64,000 nucleotides of DNA. Source: Alkaliphilus oremlandii OhILAs. Lineage in GTDB: Bacteria > Bacillota > Clostridia > Peptostreptococcales > Natronincolaceae. Position 1 is the first letter of the stretch. Each line of letters begins with the position of its first letter. Positions 44,431-53,214 of the stretch are shown here, in pieces. Position numbers and translations under genes: made by a program. The notes under the pieces were generated by a model. That model was not told the DNA's origin. It was given only the letters and a program-made list of their open reading frames with translations, and did not search any database. The stretch lies in the NCBI RefSeq assembly GCF_000018325.1, contig NC_009922.1:1674001-1738000 (forward strand), written 5' to 3'.

Positions 44431-45417
44431 TTAAGTCAACCTTTCTCTACAATAGCTATTTTGCTTTAGATATTTAGATACGCCAAGAGATGATATGCCG
44501 ACAGCGTTATCTGTACAATACTTAGGTGCTGCAAAATATATATGGATATTCTCAGGTGCAAGTTTTTCTAGTAAATATGAACGAATTTGATTGTTAGAGG
44601 CAACACCCCCGACAATCAACAAATTTTTGATAGGATACTGCTTCCCAATATTTTTAACCAGTAGCTCTAAACTCCTAGCCACACAATGAAATACGCCATA
44701 AGCAATATCTGCCTTAGAAGCATTCGATTCTTTTATGAGCCTTGAAAAATGAGTTTCTGGTCCAGAAAAACTGATCTTATTTTTTGTTACAGATACGGGA
44801 ACATTCAAACTCAATTCCGAACAACCCCTGCTTATTTCCTCAAGAGATTTACCCGATGGAAATTCTAAGCCCATGGCAACACCAACCCGATCGATAAACT
44901 GACCTGCACTTAGATCACTGGTTCCGCCAATAATTTCAATATCGTATCCAATATCACGAGGTTTTACCACCAATACTTCCGTTGTCCCACCAGATATATG
45001 GATTGCTATAAATTCTTCTTTCATATGGATATTTTCAGACCACAATGCCGCCTCAATATGGCCTTCCTGGTGACTGAATTCATAGAATGGAATATGAAAT
45101 AGATTACTCGTTATTTCTCCATAAGATTTAGCCGCTAAAAATACAGGCATATAAGAATCCTCCACAGGTCTTGGTCTAGTAGATGCACTGATTGCTACAA
45201 TATGAAATTCATCACTTTTTTGGGATATTTCATTGGACAAGTATGGAAGTTGCTGAACATGATAAAAAAGAGCTTCGGACTGCCGAAGACCTCTTTTACC
45301 ATGATCTACAGGCAGTAGTTTCCTTGCATCGTATACAAGTTCTCCATCTAAAGACATCAATGACATTGAAGTCGTATAATTTGATGTGTCTAAGCCCAAT
45401 ATCACCTTTTTACTCAT
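44431..45417 (-). CDS. TsaD/Kae1-like protein (divergent paralogue)
   Basis: 328 residues of the Kae1/TsaD ASKHA-ATPase family. The N-terminus ILGLDTSNYTTSMSL replaces the usual IETSCDET. Metal-type His pair in HQEGH (about 116-120) is kept, as are GGVASNNQIRSYL and CTDNAVGIS at the C-terminus. A true TsaD with TsaB/TsaE makes the t6A tRNA modification; this clostridial copy beside nusB and xseA is probably a second paralogue whose target is unknown. It overlaps the end of nusB by eight bases. Confidence 0.82.
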   Translation of the reverse strand: MSKKVILGLDTSNYTTSMSLMSLDGELVYDARKLLPVDHGKRGLRQSEALFYHVQQLPYLSNEISQKSDEFHIVAISASTRPRPVEDSYMPVFLAAKSYGEITSNLFHIPFYEFSHQEGHIEAALWSENIHMKEEFIAIHISGGTTEVLVVKPRDIGYDIEIIGGTSDLSAGQFIDRVGVAMGLEFPSGKSLEEISRGCSELSLNVPVSVTKNKISFSGPETHFSRLIKESNASKADIAYGVFHCVARSLELLVKNIGKQYPIKNLLIVGGVASNNQIRSYLLEKLAPENIHIYFAAPKYCTDNAVGISSLGVSKYLKQNSYCRERLT

Positions 45418-45826
45418 TTAACATAAGTCCTTCTTGCTCCACATACTTCCCTAATATTCCATTGACAAAGTTTGGCGTTTCATCCGAACCGTATATTTTA
45501 GCTAATTCAATAGCTTCATTAATGGATACTCTATATGGAATATCTTTCATATAAATAATCTCCGAAAAAGCCAAACGTAAAATTGCTAAATCAACATTTG
45601 CAATACGGTTTAACTTCCAACTAGTGGAGTATTCTTCAATAATGCTATCAATTGCCTCAAGGTTGAGAATGGCTTCATTTAAAACTTTATGGATATACTC
45701 CTTTTGTTGTTCTTCAATACTTCCCTCAAACAAATGATGTTCTACCCTTTGAATATTGAAATCGTTATTTATATGCATTTCAAACAATACCTTCATGGTA
45801 AGTTCTCTCGCTAATTTTCTGCTCAT
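45410..45826 (-). CDS. nusB: Transcription antitermination factor NusB
   Basis: 138-residue all-helical rRNA antitermination factor. ARELTMKVLFEMHINND and RIANVDLAILRLAFSEIIYMKDIPYRVSINEAIELAKIYG match the family, and FVNGILGKYV closes it. AGGAGGAAA before the ATG. A possible promoter (TTACAT, 16 bases, TATAAT at 45864-45869) lies 40 bases upstream. Confidence 0.95.
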   Translation of the reverse strand: MSRKLARELTMKVLFEMHINNDFNIQRVEHHLFEGSIEEQQKEYIHKVLNEAILNLEAIDSIIEEYSTSWKLNRIANVDLAILRLAFSEIIYMKDIPYRVSINEAIELAKIYGSDETPNFVNGILGKYVEQEGLMLNE

Positions 45827-45953
45827 AATTTTCCTCCTCGTATAATATGTAGTATATGGAAATATTATATATGATATATTGTTATATGTAACTAGAAAAT
45901 TTAAACTACATAGCTACAAGATTTTTTATATATTATACCCATTTAACCTAAAC

Positions 45954-45977
45954 TAACCCTCTAATATTAGAGGGTTA
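45954..45977 (-). terminator. Hairpin after the asp23 gene
   Basis: 24-base perfect palindrome TAACCCTCTAAT / ATTAGAGGGTTA just downstream of the Asp23 gene. GC-rich enough to act as terminator, but the following minus-strand sequence has no good U-run. Confidence 0.55.
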
Positions 45978-45987
45978 AAAGGATTTA

Positions 45988-46380
45988 TTATTTAGATGGT
46001 TGTTCTGGCTCTTTAACTTCTGCCGTTTCCTTCGGGAAGCTTACGCCTTGCACATGGATATTTACCTCATTGACAGATATGCCAATCATAGTTTCGATGG
46101 TCTTCTTTACATTTTCTTGAATCTCCCAAGCCACATCGGGGATTTTTGTTCCATACTCAACAATAATATATAAATCAATGGCAGCAACCTTTTCTTTCAC
46201 TTCAACTTTTACACCTTTAGAAAGACTTTTCTTTCCTAAGATTTCTGCGATTCCCCCAACGAATCCAGCGCTCATTCCAGCTACGCCTTTGACCTCCGTA
46301 GCAGCCAATCCAGCAATAGTAGCAACAACATCATCCACTATTTTAACTTCCCCGTATTCAAGGTTCTCAATTGTATCCAT
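45988..46380 (-). CDS. Asp23/Gls24 family envelope stress protein (YqhY-like)
   Basis: 130 residues. YGEVKIVDDVVATIAGLAATEVKGVAGMSAGF and VEYGTKIPDVAWEIQENVKKTIETMIG are the Asp23 signature. In Bacillus the yqhY gene sits beside acc genes in the same neighbourhood and affects lipid homeostasis; here no accB/accC is present. A good sigma-A promoter precedes it. The acidic, Pro-rich tail is not conserved. Confidence 0.92.
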   Translation of the reverse strand: MDTIENLEYGEVKIVDDVVATIAGLAATEVKGVAGMSAGFVGGIAEILGKKSLSKGVKVEVKEKVAAIDLYIIVEYGTKIPDVAWEIQENVKKTIETMIGISVNEVNIHVQGVSFPKETAEVKEPEQPSK

Positions 46381-46414
46381 TATATCAACTCCTAAATATC
46401 TTTTTTATAAACTT

Positions 46415-46443
46415 ATTATACCAAATCAATGCTCTGTTTACAA
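46415..46443 (-). promoter_or_regulatory. Sigma-A promoter of asp23
   Basis: TTGTAA (46438-46443), 17-base spacer, perfect TATAAT (46415-46420), just after the spoIIIAH stop codon. It separates housekeeping expression of asp23-nusB from the sporulation operon upstream. Confidence 0.65.
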
Positions 46444-46449
46444 ACAGTT

Positions 46450-47190
46450 CTATTTCTTGCCCATGATAATAATTTGATCCATTGGAATATTTGTTTCTCT
46501 TTTTACGATATCCACAATTTTTGCAACATCATTTGCCTCCAGTTGGTCGCTGCTCACAACGATATTAATGGACTGATCACTTAAATATACAATAGCATCA
46601 TTAAAACCTTTCGCCATGATCATATTCTCTATAAAGACTTCTTTTTCTGTATTAGAAATCAAGTTTAACTTCATATTCGTTGCACTGTCTTTTATTTCTT
46701 TACTTGTATTCTGCGTTGTTATAATGTCATCTAAGCTGCTGATCATCTCACTTCTTTTCTTATCTCTAGTGAGCTTTCCTTCAATAAAATATGCACTGCT
46801 CTTCATTAAGCTTTTGCTGGTTACAGTTTCAGTGATATCTATATTCGTGTCCTTGACCAGGTCCTCTAGCTTATTATTTTCTGTACTATCAACAACAGTT
46901 TTGCTGAGTTCCTCTTCGGTCATAGTATGCTGTTCCACCAAATGTACATCTTTTTCTTCTTCCCCTACGCTAACAATTTCTCCATCACTATTAAAAACTG
47001 CCTCTCCATCTAAAGTGTCATACAGTAGCCCGTATTCCTCCATCATTGACAACTCATATCGTTCAAGTTCACTTGATGTTTCAAGAAGAGCATTTTGATT
47101 TAGACTATAATTTGCATAACTGATGACACCTAGCATCAATACTAAGGAAAAGATTATAAAGTTCTTTCTTGCTGTAATTGAAAGTTTCAA
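46450..47190 (-). CDS. spoIIIAH: Stage III sporulation protein AH
   Basis: Mother-cell membrane protein whose extracellular part pairs with forespore SpoIIQ to form the engulfment channel. One N-terminal helix (FIIFSLVLMLGVISYANY), a long acidic linker, and the C-terminal ring-forming domain (DAIVYLSDQSINIVVSSDQLEANDVAKIVDIVKRETNI). 246 residues. No spoIIQ in the window. Last gene of the operon. Confidence 0.92.
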   Translation of the reverse strand: MKLSITARKNFIIFSLVLMLGVISYANYSLNQNALLETSSELERYELSMMEEYGLLYDTLDGEAVFNSDGEIVSVGEEEKDVHLVEQHTMTEEELSKTVVDSTENNKLEDLVKDTNIDITETVTSKSLMKSSAYFIEGKLTRDKKRSEMISSLDDIITTQNTSKEIKDSATNMKLNLISNTEKEVFIENMIMAKGFNDAIVYLSDQSINIVVSSDQLEANDVAKIVDIVKRETNIPMDQIIIMGKK

Positions 47191-47242
47191 TTGAATTCCC
47201 CCCTAAATTTATTTGCTGACTCTCTACTAAAATATCCATCAA

Positions 47243-47833
47243 CTAATCTCTACTGTAGACCTGTACTTTGTTTGCAGAAACCTGAAGAACTGTTTTGACT
47301 GCATCGTACAACCTCATCTTTACTTCTGGATCTTCGGCACCTTCTGCTACAACGATTACACCTCTTACCTGCGGTTTTATTTCTTTTAGAACCATGGGGT
47401 TATTCCCACTGGTTCCGCCTACTGTAACGATATTTTCTGTAATGTTCTGCGATGTAACAGTTCTAACACCACCATTTGCATCTTTTTCTTCCGTAGTGTC
47501 CTTGCTTTCAACCGTATTTAAGGCCGGAACAATCTCTGCTCCCAGCTCAAAGGTAACCATAACTTCTACTTTACCAGAGCCCTTTATTTTCTCTAATATC
47601 TCTTTCAGTCTTGCTTCAATTATTTCTTCCTCTGTTTTTAAAAAAGTATCTTCCTGTACTAGGGTATCCCCTAATGTTTCTTTAATATTATTTTTGTAAC
47701 TAGAATCCTTTGCTAAAAATTCACTTGAAAATATTAGAGCAATTACCGCAACTGCCAGAACTACCATAATATTGGCAACATATTTCTTGGAGATTAGTTC
47801 CTTTAAAAACTTCTTAATTTCATCCATATCCAT
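47243..47833 (-). CDS. spoIIIAG: Stage III sporulation protein AG
   Basis: 196 residues: one N-terminal helix (ANIMVVLAVAVIALIFSS), then a ring-building domain with GSGKVEVMVTFELG, a long loop (TVESKDTTEE...), and PQVRGVIVVAEGAEDPEVKMRLYDAVKTVLQV. AG forms a large ring in the SpoIIIA-SpoIIQ complex. GGGGGA before the start. Confidence 0.93.
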   Translation of the reverse strand: MDMDEIKKFLKELISKKYVANIMVVLAVAVIALIFSSEFLAKDSSYKNNIKETLGDTLVQEDTFLKTEEEIIEARLKEILEKIKGSGKVEVMVTFELGAEIVPALNTVESKDTTEEKDANGGVRTVTSQNITENIVTVGGTSGNNPMVLKEIKPQVRGVIVVAEGAEDPEVKMRLYDAVKTVLQVSANKVQVYSRD

Positions 47834-47849
47834 AAAACATCCCCCTTAC

Positions 47850-48482
47850 TTAATTATTATTCTTCAGTGTATAAATATTGATATTTTCCTTCGATACATT
47901 TAAAAAATTTTCCAGTTCCTTTTTTAAGGCATCTTCCTCACTACTAATCAATATGCTATTTGCTTTTACAGTATTATTAATTTTATCTCCTAAGGATACA
48001 TTTATTTTCACTGGCTTAATCTTTGACTCTAGTTCTACATTGTCTTTCTGATTTTCTGTCAGTGTGATATCCAAACTGCTGACGCTACCGAAGTTGGCAC
48101 TATTGATATCCTCTACAATATTTACAAGGACATCCTTCACTAAATAATCCGTATTTTTTTCTAGGCGAGTAGTCACCTGCTCTACTATCTTTTTCTTATA
48201 TAAACTGATGACCATTTCTTCATTGCTATATTGAATGTTATTGATTACATTTTTAGCCGTTTCTGCCTCAATCTGATTCAAGCTTTTCAGTATGCTTTCC
48301 TCAAAATCAATTTCTCCAGCAATAAATTTCGTCAATGGGTTCAATATGATAATCATTAACAAAAAACCGACCACTACATTGATATACCTTTTATTGTTTG
48401 AATTTGGTATTAATATTTCTACAAAGGTTATAAAAATAATCACTGAAACTATGGTAATGGTCCATTGTCTGACAAAATCCAT
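47850..48482 (-). CDS. spoIIIAF: Stage III sporulation protein AF
   Basis: 210 residues with two N-terminal membrane helices (ITIVSVIIFITFVEILIP and YINVVVGFLLMIIILNPLT) and a soluble ring-building domain at the C-terminus. Position between AE and AG is diagnostic. AGGTGA before the ATG. Confidence 0.9.
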   Translation of the reverse strand: MDFVRQWTITIVSVIIFITFVEILIPNSNNKRYINVVVGFLLMIIILNPLTKFIAGEIDFEESILKSLNQIEAETAKNVINNIQYSNEEMVISLYKKKIVEQVTTRLEKNTDYLVKDVLVNIVEDINSANFGSVSSLDITLTENQKDNVELESKIKPVKINVSLGDKINNTVKANSILISSEEDALKKELENFLNVSKENINIYTLKNNN

Positions 48483-48486
48483 TCTA

Positions 48487-49668
48487 TCACCTCATCATCA
48501 CTGTAATATTTCCTGCACCAACTATGATTGCAATGGTAATAAAGAACATAATTGCTACCGATGAAACTGTGGCAAATATCAAAGTTAAAGAACTACTCAT
48601 CTGGTTCAAACAATCCGCCAATTCATTCTGTGCAATGGGTTCTACGATGGCAGCACATATCTTATACATGGCTATTAATGCTACGATTTTTACCATAGGT
48701 ATGAGGCAAATTATGAAAATCGAAACAAGGCCGATGACACCAATGCCATTTTTCAAAAGAAGAGAATAGCCCATTACTGTATCCATTGCATCCGATAGAA
48801 ACCCTCCTACGATCGGAATAAAGCTGCCAATTGCATATTTCGCTGTTCTCATAGTGATTCCATCTACCGTTGAAGCTGCAATCCCTTGGATCGATATGAT
48901 GCCTATGAATGCTGTCAGTGCAAAACCAAGGATGACCACTGATACCTGTTTAAATAGATTCGCCAGCTTTGTTACTTGAACTCTGGATGATAAATTATTG
49001 ATGATGGATAGAACTGCAGAAAATAATATAAGCGGTAATACGACAGATTTTATGATGGTTCCTATAAAACCGATGGATCCTAATAGAACTGGATGAAAAA
49101 ATGCAGATGTCGTTAATCCACCGACGGCGATTAATATCCCTAGCAAGATTGGAAGCAAAGCTTGCATAAATAGTACCATTGTATCTACAGTTTCTTTTCC
49201 TAAGTTGATCGCAATCATAAAGCTTTTAATCGTGATACTGATGATGACAAGATAACAAACCATATAGGCCAATTTTCCTGTGGCCTCATTCTCAAATGCA
49301 CTATGGAGATTATTTAGTATGGCATAAATCACAGACAATACGATGATTTGAGATAATATCCTCCAGTTTCCTACAACCTCTTTAAAAAAGTATTTCATTA
49401 GTCCATTCAATGCAGCTTCTAAGGATACAATTTCCTCCCCCTTCAGCAGCTTTGTAATGAATGGTTTTATTTCGATTTTAGGAATATATCCATCTAAATC
49501 ATGGTTCAATTGCTCCAATATTTCTTGTAGCTCCGACATATTAAGCTTGTCTAATTGTTCTGTAAGTAAGCTCTCTTGGGTAACCTTATTAGGGTTTGCC
49601 CAGGAGAAATAAGTCAATGAAAGAATAAACAATAGGGTTACAACGATGATGGTTTTTTTGTTTTTCAT
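48487..49668 (-). CDS. spoIIIAE: Stage III sporulation protein AE
   Basis: Polytopic membrane protein, about 393 residues, with a cleavable-looking signal (IIVVTLLFILSLTYFSWA) and about eight further helices. GSFIPIVGGFLSDAMDTVMGYSLLLKNGIGVIGL is the family core. Part of the feeding-tube export apparatus. I use the ATG ten bases after AGGA instead of a GTG three codons earlier that is too close to it. Confidence 0.92.
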   Translation of the reverse strand: MKNKKTIIVVTLLFILSLTYFSWANPNKVTQESLLTEQLDKLNMSELQEILEQLNHDLDGYIPKIEIKPFITKLLKGEEIVSLEAALNGLMKYFFKEVVGNWRILSQIIVLSVIYAILNNLHSAFENEATGKLAYMVCYLVIISITIKSFMIAINLGKETVDTMVLFMQALLPILLGILIAVGGLTTSAFFHPVLLGSIGFIGTIIKSVVLPLILFSAVLSIINNLSSRVQVTKLANLFKQVSVVILGFALTAFIGIISIQGIAASTVDGITMRTAKYAIGSFIPIVGGFLSDAMDTVMGYSLLLKNGIGVIGLVSIFIICLIPMVKIVALIAMYKICAAIVEPIAQNELADCLNQMSSSLTLIFATVSSVAIMFFITIAIIVGAGNITVMMR

Positions 49669-49680
49669 TTTTTTCACATC

Positions 49681-50067
49681 CTATGGCACTATATTAATGA
49701 TGATTTCCATCAGTGAAATTAAGATTGGTACTGCCATTACCATAATCAGTATTTTGCCAGCCAGTTCAATCTTTGATGCAATGACACCTTCCCCAGCATC
49801 CTTGCATATTTGAGCGCCAAACTCGGCAATATAGGCAATTCCTACTATTTTAAAAATTGTAGATAGATAGATTGGATCAATCTGAATCTTATTTGAAAGC
49901 TGACTGAGCACTTGTAGTACCGATTGAAGTCTAGTTGCTATAAATAGAAATATGATGACACCAACAACGAGACTGATGAACATCCCGATTTCAGGTCTTT
50001 CTGTCTTGACCAATACAGATAATATGGCTGCAACTATACCGATAGCAACTATTTGGAATATCTCCAT
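49681..50067 (-). CDS. spoIIIAD: Stage III sporulation protein AD
   Basis: 128 residues, four membrane helices. EFGAQICKDAGEGVIASKIELAGKILIMVMAVP is the family signature. Membrane component next to AC, with which it shares an origin. Confidence 0.92.
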   Translation of the reverse strand: MEIFQIVAIGIVAAILSVLVKTERPEIGMFISLVVGVIIFLFIATRLQSVLQVLSQLSNKIQIDPIYLSTIFKIVGIAYIAEFGAQICKDAGEGVIASKIELAGKILIMVMAVPILISLMEIIINIVP

Positions 50068-50079
50068 CTCATCACATCC

Positions 50080-50283
50080 TTAATATAACTGGAACATTGT
50101 TTTGACCGTATCAAATAAATTGGTCACTAGATTCACAACCATCGTTAAGACCACTACAACACCTACTAAAGTAATAAAAGTAGCCTGTTCATCTCTACCC
50201 GCTTTGATTAATACTTGGTTGAGTACAGTAATTACGATACCAATACCAGCGATCTTAAATATTACGTCAATGTTCATAATCAT
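50080..50283 (-). CDS. spoIIIAC: Stage III sporulation protein AC
   Basis: 67 residues, two membrane helices around a charged loop: FKIAGIGIVITVLNQVLIKAGRDEQATFITLVGVVVVLTMV, matching the family throughout. AGGAGG before the ATG. Confidence 0.93.
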   Translation of the reverse strand: MIMNIDVIFKIAGIGIVITVLNQVLIKAGRDEQATFITLVGVVVVLTMVVNLVTNLFDTVKTMFQLY

Positions 50284-50311
50284 TTGTCTTACCTCCTAGC
50301 ATCATGCTTTT

Positions 50312-50833
50312 TTAAAATAGTACAATTACAATAGATAACCCCAGTAGAAAGCCTAAATTTTTAAATAGTTTTACATTCTTTTTTTCCTCTATTATGGAAT
50401 TTTCATGCTGCCGTTTTACTTCCTCTTGGATCAATCGAATATGTTTGATTTGATCCTCACTATTGGATAGCCCTAAGTTTTTACCTAATGACAGTAGAAT
50501 TTCTATATCATTCTTGCTAAAGGATGTATTTTTAATTTCTTTGTTTACAGCAATACTCCATATTTCTTCAAAGGGTTGCCCTTTATTTTCCTTAAGTAGG
50601 TTGGATGCTGATAAAAAAATGCAACCAATTTCCTTCTTACTCCGACTTCCCATCTTCTCTAGTAAAACCGGAATTGGTGTTGCTCCATACAATATCTCCG
50701 TTTCTATTATCTGCAACGTCGATATTAAATGGCTCAATAGGCCTGTTCTTTCTATATAGGTGTTTGAAAAAATAATTCCTACCAGCGAACTACATGCAAT
50801 GATTACAATAGAACAGATTATTTTCAGCTCCAT
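50312..50833 (-). CDS. spoIIIAB: Stage III sporulation protein AB
   Basis: 173 residues, helix at each end, soluble helical centre (LLSHLISTLQIIETEILYGATPIPVLLEKM). Resembles GspF-type assembly proteins. One base separates it from spoIIIAA. GGGGGAT before the ATG. Confidence 0.9.
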   Translation of the reverse strand: MELKIICSIVIIACSSLVGIIFSNTYIERTGLLSHLISTLQIIETEILYGATPIPVLLEKMGSRSKKEIGCIFLSASNLLKENKGQPFEEIWSIAVNKEIKNTSFSKNDIEILLSLGKNLGLSNSEDQIKHIRLIQEEVKRQHENSIIEEKKNVKLFKNLGFLLGLSIVIVLF

Positions 50834-50834
50834 G

Positions 50835-51866
50835 TTATGTAATCCCCCTGTTTTTATTGGTATTTTGGATTAAATAAGTAAGATTTGTTCCATCAACAAT
50901 ACTATCCACGGTTCCAACCCCATTCATATTGGATAGAAATATGATTCTTTCGAATACACCATCTTTAACTAATTTACCTACAACCCTCTTACTCAATATA
51001 TTTTCCAAGGATCTACTGTGTACCGTTGTAATAAGCTTGATGCCTGCCATGATTGCTTCGTCAATAGCAATCATATCTTCTTCTCTTCCGATCTCATCTG
51101 TAGCAATGACCTGTGGAGACATTGCTCGAATTAACATCATAATACCCTCTGCCTTTGGACAGGAATCCAATATATCGGTTCTAGGCCCTAAGTCGTTCTG
51201 CGGTACTCCTTGAAAGCAAGCCCCTAGTTCCGATCTTTCATCTACTACTCCAACCTTCAATCCTCTAAAGTTCATATGTGGTACCCCTGTACTAACCATG
51301 CGAATCACATCTCTTAACAAGGTGGTTTTTCCACATTGAGGTGGTGACACAATTAATGTATTCATTAATTCTCCTTTTGCATTGATGATATGAGGTAATA
51401 CGCCGGTAGCGACTCCCAGTTTTTCTCTCGATATTCTAATATTGAGTCCACTATAATTTTTTAATGTTCTTATACCATTATTATCTAGCAGTACTTTCCC
51501 AACAATTCCAATTCTGTGACCACCTTGCACCGTGATATACCCTTTCTTTATTTCTTCTTCCACTGAATATATAGAGTAATTCGATGCAAACTGCAGTGTT
51601 TTTTCTATATCATCTGTCGTCACATAGTAGCTGTTCATTGGATTCAATGTTAAATTTCCTTTTAGATCTACGAAGTAATCTCTCTGATCCCCAAATACCA
51701 TTAAAGGATTATCCACCCGCAACCTTATTTCTTCCAATGTTTCTTTAAAGTTCTGTGGTACATTTCTGATAATATTTCTGATATTTGGAGACAGGTACGA
51801 TTCTAGCTTAGAAATATAAGATATATTTTTTTTATTTCTATCAATTACATTTTTACTATTTTCCAC
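50835..51866 (-). CDS. spoIIIAA: Stage III sporulation protein AA (ATPase)
   Basis: Secretion-type ATPase of the mother-cell channel. Walker A is LIVSPPQCGKTTLLRD, followed by DERSELGA and VIATDEIGREEDMIAIDEAIMAGIKLITTVHS (Walker B, His box). About 343 residues. I choose the GTG start eight bases after AGGAGG; a longer frame starts within the leader. First gene of the complete eight-gene operon AA-AH. Confidence 0.94.
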   Translation of the reverse strand: MENSKNVIDRNKKNISYISKLESYLSPNIRNIIRNVPQNFKETLEEIRLRVDNPLMVFGDQRDYFVDLKGNLTLNPMNSYYVTTDDIEKTLQFASNYSIYSVEEEIKKGYITVQGGHRIGIVGKVLLDNNGIRTLKNYSGLNIRISREKLGVATGVLPHIINAKGELMNTLIVSPPQCGKTTLLRDVIRMVSTGVPHMNFRGLKVGVVDERSELGACFQGVPQNDLGPRTDILDSCPKAEGIMMLIRAMSPQVIATDEIGREEDMIAIDEAIMAGIKLITTVHSRSLENILSKRVVGKLVKDGVFERIIFLSNMNGVGTVDSIVDGTNLTYLIQNTNKNRGIT

Positions 51867-51889
51867 TACATGTCCCTCCTTATATATCA

Positions 51890-51917
51890 TTCATATTGAC
51901 ATGCTCAAATAATTATG
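51890..51917 (-). promoter_or_regulatory. Candidate sigma-E promoter of the spoIIIA operon
   Basis: CATAATT (51911-51917) fits the sigma-E -35 consensus fully; 13 bases later AATATGAA matches the -10 box at five of eight positions. Sigma-E control of spoIIIA is established in Bacillus. Confidence 0.4.
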
Positions 51918-51944
51918 CTGATTTTATAAAAATTTTTCCATAAA

Positions 51945-51976
51945 AAAAATCCAAGGTTTTAGTTCCTTGGATTTTT
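51945..51976 (-). terminator. Intrinsic terminator after the acidic zinc-ribbon gene
   Basis: AAAAATCCAAGG / CCTTGGATTTTT, 12-bp stem with 8-base loop, followed by further Ts on the minus strand. Confidence 0.85.
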
Positions 51977-51994
51977 AGCTTGTACACTTATTTT

Positions 51995-52429
51995 TTAGTT
52001 TTCGTCATCGCAGTGATTGCCATGACAGCAACAATCTTCTTCTTCTAATTCAATTTTTTCATTACATCTTGGACACACTACGTCAATATCATCTTCATAA
52101 AGTAAGTCTTCATCTATGTATATTTCTTCATGGCAATTCGGACACTCTACTTCAACAAAGTCAATATCTTCATCGTCTTCGTCATCCTCATCGTCTTCAT
52201 CCTCATCTTCGTATAAATCTTCCTCGATATTTGTTAAGTCTTCGTCCATTGCTTCAACGTATTCAGCAATTTCATCTACATCTTCATCGATTTCTACGAT
52301 TGCATCTGCAAAATCTTCTAGGATATCGATAATTTTAACTAGTAATTTACCTTCTTTTGTTGTTTCTTCGATATCTAGACCATCTGCTAATCCTTTTAAA
52401 TACGCTACTTTTTCATATAAAAATTCCAT
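51995..52429 (-). CDS. Small acidic zinc-ribbon protein (CD1247-type)
   Basis: 144 residues. Residues 1-60 are a helical domain (FLYEKVAYLKGLADGLDIEETTKEGKLLVKIID), then a stretch with almost only Asp and Glu (about 70-88), a zinc ribbon with CPNC and CPRC pairs, and a Cys/His tail CCCHGNHC. Family seen in Clostridia between efp and spoIIIAA; function unknown. The extreme acidity could mimic nucleic acid or bind metal. Good GGAGG site. Confidence 0.8.
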   Translation of the reverse strand: MEFLYEKVAYLKGLADGLDIEETTKEGKLLVKIIDILEDFADAIVEIDEDVDEIAEYVEAMDEDLTNIEEDLYEDEDEDDEDDEDDEDIDFVEVECPNCHEEIYIDEDLLYEDDIDVVCPRCNEKIELEEEDCCCHGNHCDDEN

Positions 52430-52471
52430 GGTACTACCTCCTTTTTTTATTTTAACATTTTTATTATTTCC

Positions 52472-53029
52472 CTATACTCTAGACATATACTCGCCGGTAC
52501 GAGTATCAATTCTAACTGTGTCTCCTTCGTTAACAAATAGAGGCACATGAATTACTGCACCAGTTTCAACTGTAGCAGTCTTAGTTACATTACTTGCAGT
52601 ATCACCTTTTACGCCTGGCTCTGTTTCAGTAATCTGTAACTCAACGAAGTTTGGGGGATCTACTTGGAATGGCTTTCCATGATAGAACTTAATTGTAGCA
52701 TTATCATTCTCTTTTAAGAATTTAATTGCATCCTCAACTTCTTCATAAGTTAAAGGAGTCTGCTCAAAAGTTTCATTATCCATAAAATAATATAGCTCGC
52801 CATCACTGTATAGATATTGCATTTCTTTCGTTTCTATATGAGCTTTTGGAAATTTATCACTAGGATTGAACGCTTCTTCCCTAGTTCCACCATTTTTTAG
52901 ATTCTTATATTTTGTTCTTACAAACGCTGCTCCTTTTCCAGGTTTTACGTGCTGGAAATCTAAGACTACATAAGGCTCTCCATTCATTTCGAATGTTACT
53001 CCTTTTCTAAAATCACTTGCTGAAATCAT
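52472..53029 (-). CDS. efp: Translation elongation factor P
   Basis: 185 residues; relieves ribosome stalling at polyproline. Three beta domains: N-terminal KOW-like part with the loop HVKPGKGAAFVRTK, where Lys (about residue 32) is the site modified in many bacteria, then two OB-like domains ending GAVIHVPLFVNEGDTVRIDTRTGEYMSRV. GGAGGG before the ATG. No epmA/ymfI-type modification gene nearby. The 185-bp gap before it has a weak inverted repeat (about 53102-53132) but no confident promoter. Confidence 0.96.
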   Translation of the reverse strand: MISASDFRKGVTFEMNGEPYVVLDFQHVKPGKGAAFVRTKYKNLKNGGTREEAFNPSDKFPKAHIETKEMQYLYSDGELYYFMDNETFEQTPLTYEEVEDAIKFLKENDNATIKFYHGKPFQVDPPNFVELQITETEPGVKGDTASNVTKTATVETGAVIHVPLFVNEGDTVRIDTRTGEYMSRV

Positions 53030-53214
53030 AGTATCCCTCCAAATTTAATTATTATTTGTACTTAGCTTCTCCTAAAATAAAAATTATCATACTAAGTTAA
53101 TATAAGCCATTTAAAATAGGCTATAAATTTCAAAATATAAGGCCCTGTTAATAAATTCCTATATCATAATACCATATTTTTTTATTTTTGAATAGGTTTA
53201 TCTGGATTAGAAAG

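Noticed and set aside
46616..47098. 160-codon plus-strand open frame
   Set aside because: Antisense to spoIIIAH, whose identity is clear; serine/isoleucine-rich composition typical of an antisense shadow.
52116..52550. Plus-strand open frame coding a poly-serine protein
   Set aside because: It is the mirror of the acidic GAC/GAT/GAA run of the minus-strand zinc-ribbon gene; no ribosome binding site.
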